A DNA stretch of 64,000 nt from an uncultured Aquimarina sp. Its GTDB lineage: Bacteria > Bacteroidota > Bacteroidia > Flavobacteriales > Flavobacteriaceae. Where the stretch lies: the NCBI GenBank assembly GCA_947493035.1, contig CANLOW010000006.1:122187-186186 (forward strand). Reading direction: 5' to 3'. The position numbers and the translations under genes are program-made. The notes beneath the pieces are model-generated. The model was not told the origin of the DNA, ran no database searches, and saw only the letters and a list, made by a program, of their open reading frames with translations. This document shows positions 19,060 through 29,208 of this stretch, in pieces; positions within the stretch are counted from its first letter, which is position 1, and every line of letters starts with the position of its first letter.

Positions 19060-21392
19060 TACCTTACAATAAGTAATTTCCCTATTTTTGTTTGTTCACC
19101 ATCCTTGTCGCTAATTAGAGCTAGGTAAACCCCAGAGGCAACCTTTTTACCAGAGAATGATCTTGTATCCCAAGTAACCGCACCACTACCACTACCATTG
19201 ACAACAGGGTTTTGTATTTCATAGACTAAATTTCCAGCAATATCTGTTATTTTGACTAGAGCTCCAGCAGTTAAACCTTGAATTTGTACACTGACATCAC
19301 CGTATTCTGGTCTTACAGGGTTTGGGAAAATTTTAAATTTAGAAAAATCAGGTTCGGGAGGGATAACTACACTTTCAAATTGCATTAACCCACTTTGTGT
19401 TGCGATGTAGACAGATCCATCAGATTTATCTATAGAGATATCATTCACAATATTAGAAGGTAAAGGAGAGTTTTCTTTAGTGAAAACATTAAAAGTCTCT
19501 TGTCCATTAGGGCTTAAAAAGAATACACCAGAGCCATCAGTGGCAATCCATTTATTATTATCAGCATCAACTTCTATGTCTGTAATAGAGACACCAAGTA
19601 AAAGCTCTTGCGGAACACCATTGTCTCCATCGATTACAATGTTTTCTCCATTTTCAACATCATTAGTGAAAATTCCAGTAATATTATTAACAACTCTTAA
19701 ACCAATTGTTGTTCCTATCCAAAGGTTATTTGTAATATCAATTTTAAATGCTGTTGGTGTTGAAAAAGGTACTCCATCTTCATCAGATTTATTAAATATT
19801 ACAGAGTTTTTAGTTCTAGGCTGGTATCCAATAATACCATTTCTTCTAGATCCAATATAAATATTTCCTTGTTCATCAAATTCTATATTTTTGGCTGCTA
19901 AGTCGGATGCTCGAATTGATAAATCAGTTAAGTCTATTACATGAAAATTATCATTGGTGTTATTAACATTAGTAGAAAAGCGTTTAAGTAATTTGTCAAT
20001 CTCCGCATTTATGACCCATAGGTCTCCATTTTCATCAAATGCAGTGTTTAAAAGAGAAGTTCTATTGCCTGAAACGTTACGACTAAATTCTAAGTTTGAA
20101 TTACTAGCAGAAAATCTATTGATTACTTCTCCAGATTGAAATTCGTATAGACCAATAGGAGATCTATGACCTGTTATAAAAACATGATCTTTATCATTCG
20201 GATCAATATTAATACTTGATAATACAGTGTTTTCAACAAAGCCTTCAGGTTCAAAGTTTTTCCATTTATTATCTGAAAAAAGACTAGGTCCTAAATTAGA
20301 TAATGTTGTTTCAAAACTTCGATCATATCTTCCATATATTAACCATAAAATATTTTCAGCTGTTTCAACTCTAAATACATTATTACTACTAGGGCCATCA
20401 GGACCAAGAGAAGTTAACTCATTGAAATTTCTATTTTCGACTAAACTTAATCCCGAAGTATCTGATATCAATAAATTTTCACCGTCAAATGAGGAGAAGT
20501 TCACATTGTTTGCTAATTCAGCAGGTAAGCTTATGTTTTGAATTTCTGATAAATCTTGATCAAACTGAAATATAGTATTGTTTGTTATTATATTAAAACT
20601 CTCCGTTTCTTCAATAATATTTTTTATGTCTTCAGTAAGTGTTCTGCTGTTTCTAAAAGGTGTTATTAGGTCATTTGAGTCAAACTCAAATATACTATTA
20701 TTCGAAAATCCAAAAAGCTTATTTTCGAAACTGCTTAATTCTGTTAATTCTAGGTTTTGAACAGTTGTCCAGCTACTACTTAAATTCAAATTACTAGTTA
20801 ATGAACCTTGTTTTATTTCGTTGTTTTTTAATGAAGCTATTATAGAATTATTAATAGTAGCAACATCATAAATTCCATGAAAACCATTAGAGTTGTCAGG
20901 AAATTTGAAGGTGTCTCTAAAGTTATTTAGAGTCAAAGAATATTCTACGATACCAAAATCAGCAGCAACATATATAATATCACCATTTCTGCTAAAATTA
21001 TTAATAGCCAGTGCATCTTGAGGTAAGTCTCCTTGTATTATAATATCAGCTACAGTTCTAACATCACCAGAAGTTACATTTAAAATTTCCAATAACCCAT
21101 CATTATATCCTATGAAAATGAGTTCTTCTTCAGTGTCATTAATTACAAAAATTGTAGAGATTTGATTTCCGCTAAGACCATCAACCGTGGTAAAAATATT
21201 ATTTTCTTTAGTAGCAAGATTATGAATATATACAGCATTATTAGTGGCTATGTATATCTTTTCTTCAGTATCTATTAAATCTGTAATGTCATTATATGAA
21301 AAATGACCTATCCATCTATTAGCTGTGCTTTGGGCAAAAAGACTATTAATAGAAATTAACAGTAAGATTAATATGGAAATTTTCTTTATCAT
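19059..21392 (-). CDS. porZ: T9SS-associated protein PorZ (two-component-regulator propeller repeats, CTD)
   Basis: NRWIGHFSYNDITDLIDTEEKIYIATNNAVYIHNLATKENNIFTTVDGLSGNQISTIF; C-terminal FPNPVRPEYGDVSVQIQGL...SGVYLALISDKDGEQTKIGKLLIVR; next to recO. Confidence 0.85.
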   Translation of the reverse strand: MIKKISILILLLISINSLFAQSTANRWIGHFSYNDITDLIDTEEKIYIATNNAVYIHNLATKENNIFTTVDGLSGNQISTIFVINDTEEELIFIGYNDGLLEILNVTSGDVRTVADIIIQGDLPQDALAINNFSRNGDIIYVAADFGIVEYSLTLNNFRDTFKFPDNSNGFHGIYDVATINNSIIASLKNNEIKQGSLTSNLNLSSSWTTVQNLELTELSSFENKLFGFSNNSIFEFDSNDLITPFRNSRTLTEDIKNIIEETESFNIITNNTIFQFDQDLSEIQNISLPAELANNVNFSSFDGENLLISDTSGLSLVENRNFNELTSLGPDGPSSNNVFRVETAENILWLIYGRYDRSFETTLSNLGPSLFSDNKWKNFEPEGFVENTVLSSINIDPNDKDHVFITGHRSPIGLYEFQSGEVINRFSASNSNLEFSRNVSGNRTSLLNTAFDENGDLWVINAEIDKLLKRFSTNVNNTNDNFHVIDLTDLSIRASDLAAKNIEFDEQGNIYIGSRRNGIIGYQPRTKNSVIFNKSDEDGVPFSTPTAFKIDITNNLWIGTTIGLRVVNNITGIFTNDVENGENIVIDGDNGVPQELLLGVSITDIEVDADNNKWIATDGSGVFFLSPNGQETFNVFTKENSPLPSNIVNDISIDKSDGSVYIATQSGLMQFESVVIPPEPDFSKFKIFPNPVRPEYGDVSVQIQGLTAGALVKITDIAGNLVYEIQNPVVNGSGSGAVTWDTRSFSGKKVASGVYLALISDKDGEQTKIGKLLIVR

Positions 21393-21414
21393 CGAATTGT
21401 ATTGAAAGGTAAAT

Positions 21415-21879
21415 TTATACTGCTTTTTTCATAGAAAGAATGTAACCAAAATGAATTCCTTCATGAAAGTTAAGAAATTGAAATACATCTTCAAGATTTT
21501 TCAACTCATACCCAGTACTTGTCATATATGGTGTTATTGAGTTTAACAGGTTAGCCTTTAGGTCATCTTCTGTTTTGTCAATAGTTTTAATTAATAACTC
21601 TTTTAAAAGTATAAGATCATTTTCAGAAGCAGGTTTAGTAAAAACAGATCCTTTTCGGTACAATTCAACCCATTCATCAGAAACTATCATGTCAGAATCT
21701 CCTAATTTGTATACTAATAATTGTTGCGTAACAACAATATGAGCAAAATTCCAGAATAAACTGTTTTTATACCCATTAGGAACAGTGTTTAATTGTTCTA
21801 ATGTAAGTGAGTTTAATACTTTAAGATGTAAGTTTCTACTTGTTCTTGTAATGTTAAGAGCGCGTTGTAATTGATCCAT
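21415..21879 (-). CDS. DinB family protein
   Basis: NSLFWNFAHIVVTQQLLVYKLG and C-terminal FLNFHEGIHFGYILSMKKAV. Confidence 0.85.
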   Translation of the reverse strand: MDQLQRALNITRTSRNLHLKVLNSLTLEQLNTVPNGYKNSLFWNFAHIVVTQQLLVYKLGDSDMIVSDEWVELYRKGSVFTKPASENDLILLKELLIKTIDKTEDDLKANLLNSITPYMTSTGYELKNLEDVFQFLNFHEGIHFGYILSMKKAV

Positions 21880-22051
21880 TTGGTAATAATAATTTTCACT
21901 TCAAAAATATGCTTTTCAAAGCTAATTAGCTTTCCTTTGCACAAAATAGATTTTTATTGTGAATTTAAGGAGTAATACGCTTTAAAAATAGGGCAAAAGA
22001 ATTCTATTTTTCTTGTAATTTGAATTATTCACATTGAGTAAATTAAAGTTT

Positions 22052-22414
22052 ATGATTAAAAAAGTATACCATTTAAGTACATGTTCTACTTGTAAACGTA
22101 TTATCAAAGAATTAGAACTAGTAGAAAAAGGGTTTGAATTGCAAAATGTTAAAGAGCAATCTATAGATGAAACGATCCTTGATGAATTAGTTAAAGTGAG
22201 TGGAGATTACGAAAGTCTTTTTAATAGACGATCAGTGCTTTACAGAGAACGTAACTTAAAAGAACAAGTTTTGACTGAAGACGATTATAAAAAATTACTT
22301 TTAGAACATTACTCGTTTTTGAAAAGGCCTGTAATTCAAGTAGGAGAACAATTTTTTATAGGGAATTCAAAAAAGACAATAGAAGCAGCTAAAGAATATT
22401 TGAATTCGTTGTGA
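22052..22414 (+). CDS. ArsC/Spx family thioredoxin-fold protein
   Basis: YHLSTCSTCKRIIKELE; RPVIQVGEQFFIGNSKKTI; start at internal ATG. Confidence 0.85.
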   Translation: MIKKVYHLSTCSTCKRIIKELELVEKGFELQNVKEQSIDETILDELVKVSGDYESLFNRRSVLYRERNLKEQVLTEDDYKKLLLEHYSFLKRPVIQVGEQFFIGNSKKTIEAAKEYLNSL

Positions 22415-22459
22415 TTTTAAAAACTATTTACCGCCGTTAGTTGAATTAGTAAATTTAAG

Positions 22460-23371
22460 ATGTCAAAAAGAACACTAGCCCTTATAGCAGCCACATTTGT
22501 GGCTCTTTTTTATGCCGCTAATTTTAGTATAGCAAAAAATGTGATGCCTCATTATGTACAACCTTTTGGTTTTATAGTGTTTCGGGTAGTGGGCGCTTGT
22601 TTCTTATTTTGGATAATTAGTTTTTTTGGTCCTAAAGAGCGAATACGAAGAGAACATTATAAGTATGTAGTGTTAGGTGCCTTCTTTGGGATGTCATTAA
22701 ATATGTTGTCTTTTTTTTATGGGTTGAATTTGACTACGCCTATAAATGCTGCAGTTATGATGGTGTGCTCACCTATGGTTACCTTAATATTAGCTGCTGT
22801 TTTTTTTAAGGAAAAATTATCAGGGTTAAAAATAGCGGGCTTAGTTGTAGGGCTAATAGGAACTTTATTAATGATTCTTTATGGGAAAGGAAATGTATCT
22901 ACGGCTCCGAATCCACCAGTAGGAAACTTTTTTATGTTTTTAAATGCTTTTTTCTTTTCCTGTTATTTAATTGTAGCAAAAGAAATGACAAAGCATTATC
23001 ACCCATTTACTTTTATTAAGTGGATGTATAGTGTTGGAATAATAGTAGTACTGCCTTTTGGTTTATCTCAAGTTCTTGATATGGATTTTTCAAATATTCC
23101 TACGTCAGCTTATCTCAGTATCGCTTATGTAGTTGTATTTGTAACTTTCGGAACTTATTTATTGAATATTTTTGCAATCAAAATTTTAAAACCAACAACA
23201 GTAGCTGTATTTATTTACTTTCAACCGTTACTGACTACATTAATAGCCGTAATTGGAGGTACAGATAGCATTGATTACATTAAGATTATCGCCGCTATCT
23301 GTATATTTTCAGGAGTATATTTAGTTAGTAAAAAAACAAAATTTAATTCCCAAACCAATCCAACTTACTAA
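22460..23371 (+). CDS. DMT/EamA family transporter
   Basis: Ten TM segments; FYAANFSIAKNVMPHYVQPFGFIVFRV; PLLTTLIAVIGGTDS. Confidence 0.92.
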   Translation: MSKRTLALIAATFVALFYAANFSIAKNVMPHYVQPFGFIVFRVVGACFLFWIISFFGPKERIRREHYKYVVLGAFFGMSLNMLSFFYGLNLTTPINAAVMMVCSPMVTLILAAVFFKEKLSGLKIAGLVVGLIGTLLMILYGKGNVSTAPNPPVGNFFMFLNAFFFSCYLIVAKEMTKHYHPFTFIKWMYSVGIIVVLPFGLSQVLDMDFSNIPTSAYLSIAYVVVFVTFGTYLLNIFAIKILKPTTVAVFIYFQPLLTTLIAVIGGTDSIDYIKIIAAICIFSGVYLVSKKTKFNSQTNPTY

Positions 23372-23849
23372 CTAAATCAATATTTACAGGTTTAATTCCT
23401 TCGATACGAGTATCTTCTTTTGTGAAATAATGAAAATCTTGAGTTCTGTTTTTTTCGAAGAATTTTGCAGCTACTTCATCAGGTAATTGTGTTAATTTCC
23501 TTGTTTTTAAATCAATCCAGGCACCTAACATTTCACCTCTAGCAAAATTTTTACCCTCCGAATCGTAAAAATTATGGCGAATTTTATAGAAAATATGATC
23601 TTTAGTGGCGCCGACTAATTCTTGACTAATATATATAGGGTCGCCTAGAAATACTTCTCTAAAATAATGAACTTCTTCTCTTAGTGCGACAGGCCCTACC
23701 ATCATTTTTTTAAAATCAACAAAAGTAAATCCTAAGGATTCTGCATATTCAACGCGAGTTGCACTCATTAATGCTATATAGCTTGCATTTGCAAGATGGC
23801 CATTGGCATCTAAATCATTCCAGCGAACTTTTAATTTATTTAGAAACAT
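23343..23849 (-). CDS. Acyl-CoA thioesterase (hotdog fold)
   Basis: LKVRWNDLDANGHLANASYIALMSATRVEYAESLGF; convergent overlap with EamA gene. Confidence 0.92.
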   Translation of the reverse strand: MFLNKLKVRWNDLDANGHLANASYIALMSATRVEYAESLGFTFVDFKKMMVGPVALREEVHYFREVFLGDPIYISQELVGATKDHIFYKIRHNFYDSEGKNFARGEMLGAWIDLKTRKLTQLPDEVAAKFFEKNRTQDFHYFTKEDTRIEGIKPVNIDLVSKLDWFGN

Positions 23850-23921
23850 AGTAATTAGTTTTAAACGAAAGTTAATAAAAAGCTAGGAAATACAATGATA
23901 GAACTCTCATCGTCTTTTCAG

Positions 23922-23929
23922 TATATTTG
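23922..23929 (+). promoter_or_regulatory. TAnnTTTG -7 element upstream of yicC
   Basis: TATATTTG ~24 nt before yicC ATG. Confidence 0.4.
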
Positions 23930-23943
23930 TAGCTAAATTTATA

Positions 23944-24810
23944 TTGAAGAGCATGATTCAATCTATGACAGGCTTTGGTAAAGCCGCAAAGCAATTAGAA
24001 GATAAAAAGATTTCTATCGAGTTAAAATCCTTGAATAGTAAAAATTTAGATCTAAATGCTCGAATGCCTAATCAATACAGAGAGAAAGAAATTCTGTTAA
24101 GGAATAAGATCGCTAAAAGTTTGGTGCGTGGTAAAGTAGATTTTAGTCTTTATGTTGATGTTACAGGAAGTACATCTAGTTCGATAATCAATACCACTGT
24201 TGTTGAAGGTTATATTAATCAATTGAAAGTATTGGGTACAGCCTCTGAAGGAGAGTTGTTAAATATTGCTATGCGATTACCTGATACATTGAGTACGGTG
24301 AAGGAAGAGGTTGAAGATTTTGAATTTAAACTTATAGCATCGCTTTTAGATGAAGCTTTAGAAGATTTAAATAAGCATAGGTTAGACGAGGGTATTGTGC
24401 TTGAAAAAGATTTTAAATTACGAATAGAAAATATAGCTTCACTCTTAGAGGAAGTTATTCGAATAGATCCAGAACGTGTAGAAGGAATAAAAAGCCGTAT
24501 TCAGAAACATATAGCAGATCTTAAGGAAAAAGTAGATGAAAATCGTTTCGAGCAAGAATTGATTTATTATATCGAGAAGTTAGATATAACCGAAGAAAAA
24601 GTAAGATTAAAGAATCACTTAGATTATTTTAGTGAAAACTTAAATTCTTCAGATTCTAATGGAAAAAAATTAGGGTTTATAGCTCAAGAAATAGGTAGAG
24701 AAATCAATACTATTGGTAGTAAATCTAACTTTGCTCCTATGCAGCAATTAGTCGTTCAAATGAAGGACGAATTAGAAAAAATTAAAGAGCAATTATTGAA
24801 CGTTTTGTAA
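23944..24810 (+). CDS. yicC: YicC family endoribonuclease-type protein
   Basis: MTGFGKAA...ELKSLNSKNLDLNARMP; GKKLGFIAQEIGREINTIGSKSN. Confidence 0.93.
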   Translation: MKSMIQSMTGFGKAAKQLEDKKISIELKSLNSKNLDLNARMPNQYREKEILLRNKIAKSLVRGKVDFSLYVDVTGSTSSSIINTTVVEGYINQLKVLGTASEGELLNIAMRLPDTLSTVKEEVEDFEFKLIASLLDEALEDLNKHRLDEGIVLEKDFKLRIENIASLLEEVIRIDPERVEGIKSRIQKHIADLKEKVDENRFEQELIYYIEKLDITEEKVRLKNHLDYFSENLNSSDSNGKKLGFIAQEIGREINTIGSKSNFAPMQQLVVQMKDELEKIKEQLLNVL

Positions 24811-25382
24811 TGGATCATAAGAAATTATTTGTTTTTTCAGCCCCTTCAGGAAGTGGTAAAACAACCATAGTGAAACATTTGTTGAATAATACGGATCTTC
24901 CTTTATCATTCTCAATTTCGGCAACTTCAAGAGATCCAAGAGGAGAAGAGGTAGATGCAGAGGATTATTACTTTTTGTCGGTAGATGATTTTAAAGGTAA
25001 AATAAAAAATAAAGAGTTTTTAGAGTTTGAAGAAGTCTATACGGATAATTTTTATGGAACTTTAAAAACAGAAGTGGATCGTATTTGGAATGAAGGTAAA
25101 GCCGTACTATTTGATATCGATGTTGTCGGTGGATTAAATATCATGAAACAGTTCCCTGAAGAAACTTTAGGGATTTTTGTACAACCTCCAAATAAAGATG
25201 AATTAGAGAAAAGGCTTAGAGGTAGAGGTACAGAAACAGAGGAAAAGGTGATAATGCGTTTAGCTAAAGCCGATGAAGAATTGTCTAAAGCCTCATTATT
25301 TGATGCTATCATTACAAATGATAAATTAGATATCGCAAAACAAGAAGCATATCAGTTGGTTAAGAAATTTTTAGAGTGTTAG
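24810..25382 (+). CDS. gmk: Guanylate kinase
   Basis: FSAPSGSGKTTIVKHLL; SFSISATSRDPRGEEVDAEDYYF. Confidence 0.96.
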   Translation: MDHKKLFVFSAPSGSGKTTIVKHLLNNTDLPLSFSISATSRDPRGEEVDAEDYYFLSVDDFKGKIKNKEFLEFEEVYTDNFYGTLKTEVDRIWNEGKAVLFDIDVVGGLNIMKQFPEETLGIFVQPPNKDELEKRLRGRGTETEEKVIMRLAKADEELSKASLFDAIITNDKLDIAKQEAYQLVKKFLEC

Positions 25383-25966
25383 GAATGCGAAAAATAGGGT
25401 TGTATTTTGGAACATTTAATCCCATTCATGTAGGGCATCTAACGATTGCCAATCATATGGTAGAATTTACTGAAATGGATGAAGTTTGGATGGTTGTAAC
25501 GCCTCATAATCCATTTAAAAAAAAACAATCACTGTTAGATAACTATGATAGGTTTGAAATGGTTCGCTTGGCTACTGAAGATTACGAGAGAATAGAGCCT
25601 TCAGATATTGAATTCAAATTAAAACAACCTAATTATACAATTGATACTTTAATACATTTGAAGGAGCGTTTTCCTCAGTCTGATTTTTCGTTAATTATGG
25701 GGATGGATAATCTAAAAAGCTTTCATAAATGGAAGAACTATGAAGCCATTTTAGATCATTATCATGTGTATGTTTACCCAAGAATCTCTATGGGTGATAT
25801 TCCAGTTAAGTTTGAAGCTCACCCTAAAATTTCATTTGTAGAAGCTCCTATTATGGAAATCTCTTCTACTTTTATTCGTAATGCTATCAAAAACAATAAA
25901 GGAATCAGACCTTTATTACATAATAAAGTTTTTGAATATCTAGACAAAATGAATTTTTATAAATAA
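25376..25966 (+). CDS. nadD: Nicotinate-nucleotide adenylyltransferase
   Basis: GLYFGTFNPIHVGHLTIANHMVE; SDFSLIMGMDNLKSFHKWKNYE; ISSTFIRNAI. Confidence 0.95.
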   Translation: MLGMRKIGLYFGTFNPIHVGHLTIANHMVEFTEMDEVWMVVTPHNPFKKKQSLLDNYDRFEMVRLATEDYERIEPSDIEFKLKQPNYTIDTLIHLKERFPQSDFSLIMGMDNLKSFHKWKNYEAILDHYHVYVYPRISMGDIPVKFEAHPKISFVEAPIMEISSTFIRNAIKNNKGIRPLLHNKVFEYLDKMNFYK

Positions 25967-26012
25967 CTATTTATTTAAAAATAGTTTTGTAATTTCATGA
26001 TCAAACTAGGTC

Positions 26013-26855
26013 ATGAAATCGATATTTTCTTCAAACTACCTATTTTTATTAAGTGTTCTTTCATTTATTGTAGGGATATCTTCTAGTAGTATTATATCAA
26101 TATATTTCTTTATTATTTGTTTTGTAATTGCTTTTGTTTTGTTTCTGTTTTTTAAAGAGAAACAAAGTAATGTAGTTCTAATAATTTTAATATTTCTAAG
26201 TCTTGGAGGTGTTCGGGCCTACATACAGAAGATGCATAAAGCAAGTAGTATTAGTGTGCTTAGTAATTTTAAGAAACCAGTAGTTAGTCAGTTAACGGTG
26301 GTGAAGCAATTTCATGATTTTAAAGATACTAGAGTTTATAAAGTGAAATTGCATTCTGTTGATGGCAAAATTTTGGAATTGAAAGGGCTAATATACTTCC
26401 CCAAAGATTTAGGAAAGCTGAAAATAGGGGAGAGCTATGTGTCTCATGAGCAAATTTATATTCTTAAAAATACAAGTCATGTATATATTGATAGTTATCA
26501 AAAGTATTTAGAAGCTAATCACCTTTATTATAAAATATATTTAAGAAAACCACCATTGCTACTTAAAAATAAGAGATATGGTTGGTTGAAATCCTTTGAT
26601 TTTATTAAAAGAAAAATATCTAAAGGTGTAGAAAGTTATCATCTTTCATCTAAAGTAGAAGAATTTTTAAAAGCCTTTGTCTTAGGTGATCGTTTAGGCT
26701 TAAGTGCTGAGCTTAAAAATGATTTTAAGAATGCAGGACTCATGCATATTCTAGCTATTTCAGGTTTACATATAGGTATATTACATCAGTTACTTCTTTT
26801 GTTGTTTAGAAATACATTTTATCTCTATAAGCATAGGTGGGTTAAAAGTTTTTGA
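26013..26855 (+). pseudogene. comEC: ComEC/Rec2 family competence protein, N-terminal part (frame-split)
   Basis: DUF4131-like N-terminus plus FVLGDRLGLSAELKNDFKNAGLMHILAISGLHIGIL; frame terminates immediately after, continuation in -1 frame. Confidence 0.8.
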
Positions 26856-28006
26856 TATTAATAATACTTTGGGGGTATGTATATCTTGTCGGTTTTACAA
26901 TATCAGTTGTTAGAGCAGCAGCTATGTTTACGTTGTTTGAAATTTGTAGTAAAATATATAGGGAGCAGCACCCATTAGATGTGTTGTTCTTTTTTGTTTT
27001 TTCGATGGTAATAATCGATCCAGTTATAGTTATCGATGTAGGTTTTCAATTAAGTGTAGTTGCTGTATTGTCTATAGTTCTAGGATTACCATTATGGATG
27101 AAGTGGTGGACTCCGCGAAAGTTTTGGTTGTTGAAACTATGGCAATTACTCGGCGTTACCATATTGGCTCAACTAGGTTTGTTGCCTCTACTGGTACATT
27201 ATTTTCATCAATTTCCTAGTTTATTTCTATTGTCAAATATCCCAGTATTATTGGTCTTACCTGTGGTGTTTGTGATTACGGTTTTGATAGTATTGCTCTC
27301 TTTGTTTTCCTTTAAAATAGAATGGTTTGTTAATAGTTATGATTGGTTAATAAGTTCATTTTTAAAATATGTTGCTTGGGTATCTAGTTTTGAAAATACA
27401 ATTTTGATCTCTTTAAAACTAGATGCATTGGGTGTGTTTTTAGCATATGCGGGTATTTTCTTTTTGCTAGGATGTTATTATAAATCTAGATTAGGGATAA
27501 AGCAATTGGTGTTATTGTTAAGTGTTTTTATTTGTTATTTGATTACTAACAAAATTTATGAAATACAGAAAAATGATTATTGGATAATAGAAGAACATAA
27601 CGAATTGTTTTTAGTGGATAGATTTAGTCGTCAATTGAGGTTATATACTAATACATCTAAAGAATTAGAAGATATAAGATTTCTAAATAAATGGAAACAA
27701 ACAGCAGTATTTACTAAAATAGAAAAAATAAAACTGCAAAATATATACAGTACTAAAGATGGTAAATCGATAAGGCTAATTAATAATAGCTGTTGTTATG
27801 GTATTAATGATGGTGATGTGTGTATAATAGATAATACTCCTAAATTGAATTTAGAAAGAGTTTTAAAGAACAATCCTAGTTTGATAATCTTCACAGCAAA
27901 TAATAAAGGATATGTTACCTCTAAATATTTGAAAAGTTGTAGAGAGTATAATATTGCTGTTTGGGATATGGAGGAATTAGGAAGTTTTAACTTGAAAACA
28001 GATTAA
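26852..28006 (+). pseudogene. comEC: ComEC/Rec2 family competence protein, C-terminal part (frame-split)
   Basis: TVSVVRAAAMFTLFEICSKIYREQHPLDVLFF-like Competence domain continuation; no ATG at start (TTG), -1 frame relative to 26013 ORF. Confidence 0.8.
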
Positions 28007-28044
28007 TTCATTTATTTAATCTGTTTTTTCAGGACACTGTAGAG

Positions 28045-28052
28045 TATCTTTG
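28045..28052 (+). promoter_or_regulatory. TAnnTTTG -7 element upstream of prmA
   Basis: TATCTTTG 17 nt before prmA ATG. Confidence 0.4.
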
Positions 28053-28068
28053 CGGAAATTATTCATTT

Positions 28069-28902
28069 ATGGAATTTTCTTATATCGGTTACATATTTAA
28101 AGTAACTCCATTGCAGCCTGCAAGTGAAATTTTAATCGCAGAACTTGCTGAAGTGGGTTTTGAAAGCTTTGTTGAAACAGAAGAAGGAGTGGAGGCCTAT
28201 ATTCAAGAAAAAGATTGGAATGAATATGTTTTAGAAGGAATATTCATTTTAGAAAACCCAGCTTTCGATATATCTCATACGTATGATAAGATTGAGCAAG
28301 TTAACTGGAATAAAGAATGGGAAAGTAATTTTCAACCGATTACCGTAGATGAGGTATGTACTGTAAGAGCTCCTTTTCATGAAGTTCCAACAACAACTTA
28401 TGATATAGTAATTGAGCCTAAAATGTCATTTGGTACAGGACATCATGCTACTACTCATATGATGATTCAGCATATTTTAGAGATAGATGTTCAAGGTAAG
28501 AGTGTACTTGATATGGGTTGCGGTACAGCAGTATTAGGAATTTTAGCAGAAAAAAGAGGTGCTGTATCTGTTGATGCTATAGATATTGATAACTGGTGTT
28601 ATTTAAATAGTATTGAAAATACTGAGCGTAATGAATGTAAATTAGTTAGTGTCTATGAAGGAGGAGCAAATCTATTAATAGATCAAAAGTATGATATCAT
28701 TATAGCAAATATCAATAGAAATATCCTTTTGCAAGATATGAGTGCTTACGTAAAGCGATTATCAGAAAATGGAATATTATTATTGAGTGGTTTTTATGAA
28801 GAGGATATTGAAATAATTAATAGTGCAGTTGTAGCATTAGGTTTGAAACAGACTGAAAAAAAAGTTAAAAATAAGTGGGTAGGACTTCGCTATCAATTAT
28901 AA
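28069..28902 (+). CDS. prmA: Ribosomal protein L11 methyltransferase
   Basis: IEPKMSFGTGHHATTHMMIQHIL; VLDMGCGTAVLGILAEKRGA; IIANINRNILLQDM. Confidence 0.95.
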   Translation: MEFSYIGYIFKVTPLQPASEILIAELAEVGFESFVETEEGVEAYIQEKDWNEYVLEGIFILENPAFDISHTYDKIEQVNWNKEWESNFQPITVDEVCTVRAPFHEVPTTTYDIVIEPKMSFGTGHHATTHMMIQHILEIDVQGKSVLDMGCGTAVLGILAEKRGAVSVDAIDIDNWCYLNSIENTERNECKLVSVYEGGANLLIDQKYDIIIANINRNILLQDMSAYVKRLSENGILLLSGFYEEDIEIINSAVVALGLKQTEKKVKNKWVGLRYQL

Positions 28903-28938
28903 TATATAATTTTGTATTTGCTACCAAAACACAATATT

Positions 28939-29208
28939 ATGGATACTGATGTACAAGAGTTAGAAAAAGTAGATACAGACTTAAATAAAGAAAATCAAAT
29001 TATCTTATTTAATGATGATGTAAATACTTTTGATCATGTTATTGATACTTTAATTAGAGTTTGTAATCATGAGCCATTGCAGGCTGAGCAATGTGCAATG
29101 TTAGTTCATTATAAGGGTAGGGCAGGTGTTAAAACAGGAGAATACAATAAATTAGTTCCTCAATGCAGTGCGCTTCTTGATGCTGGTTTAAGTGCTGAGA
29201 TTCACTAA
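28939..29208 (+). CDS. clpS: ATP-dependent Clp protease adaptor ClpS
   Basis: IILFNDDVNTFDHVIDTLIRVCNHEPLQAEQCAMLVHYKGRAGVKTG; start at internal ATG (MDTDVQEL). Confidence 0.93.
   Translation: MDTDVQELEKVDTDLNKENQIILFNDDVNTFDHVIDTLIRVCNHEPLQAEQCAMLVHYKGRAGVKTGEYNKLVPQCSALLDAGLSAEIH

Noticed and set aside
26843-26860. Programmed -1 frameshift in comEC as a firm call
   Set aside because: TTTTT allows slippage but no canonical heptamer or stimulatory pseudoknot was evident; indel or sequencing error is equally likely
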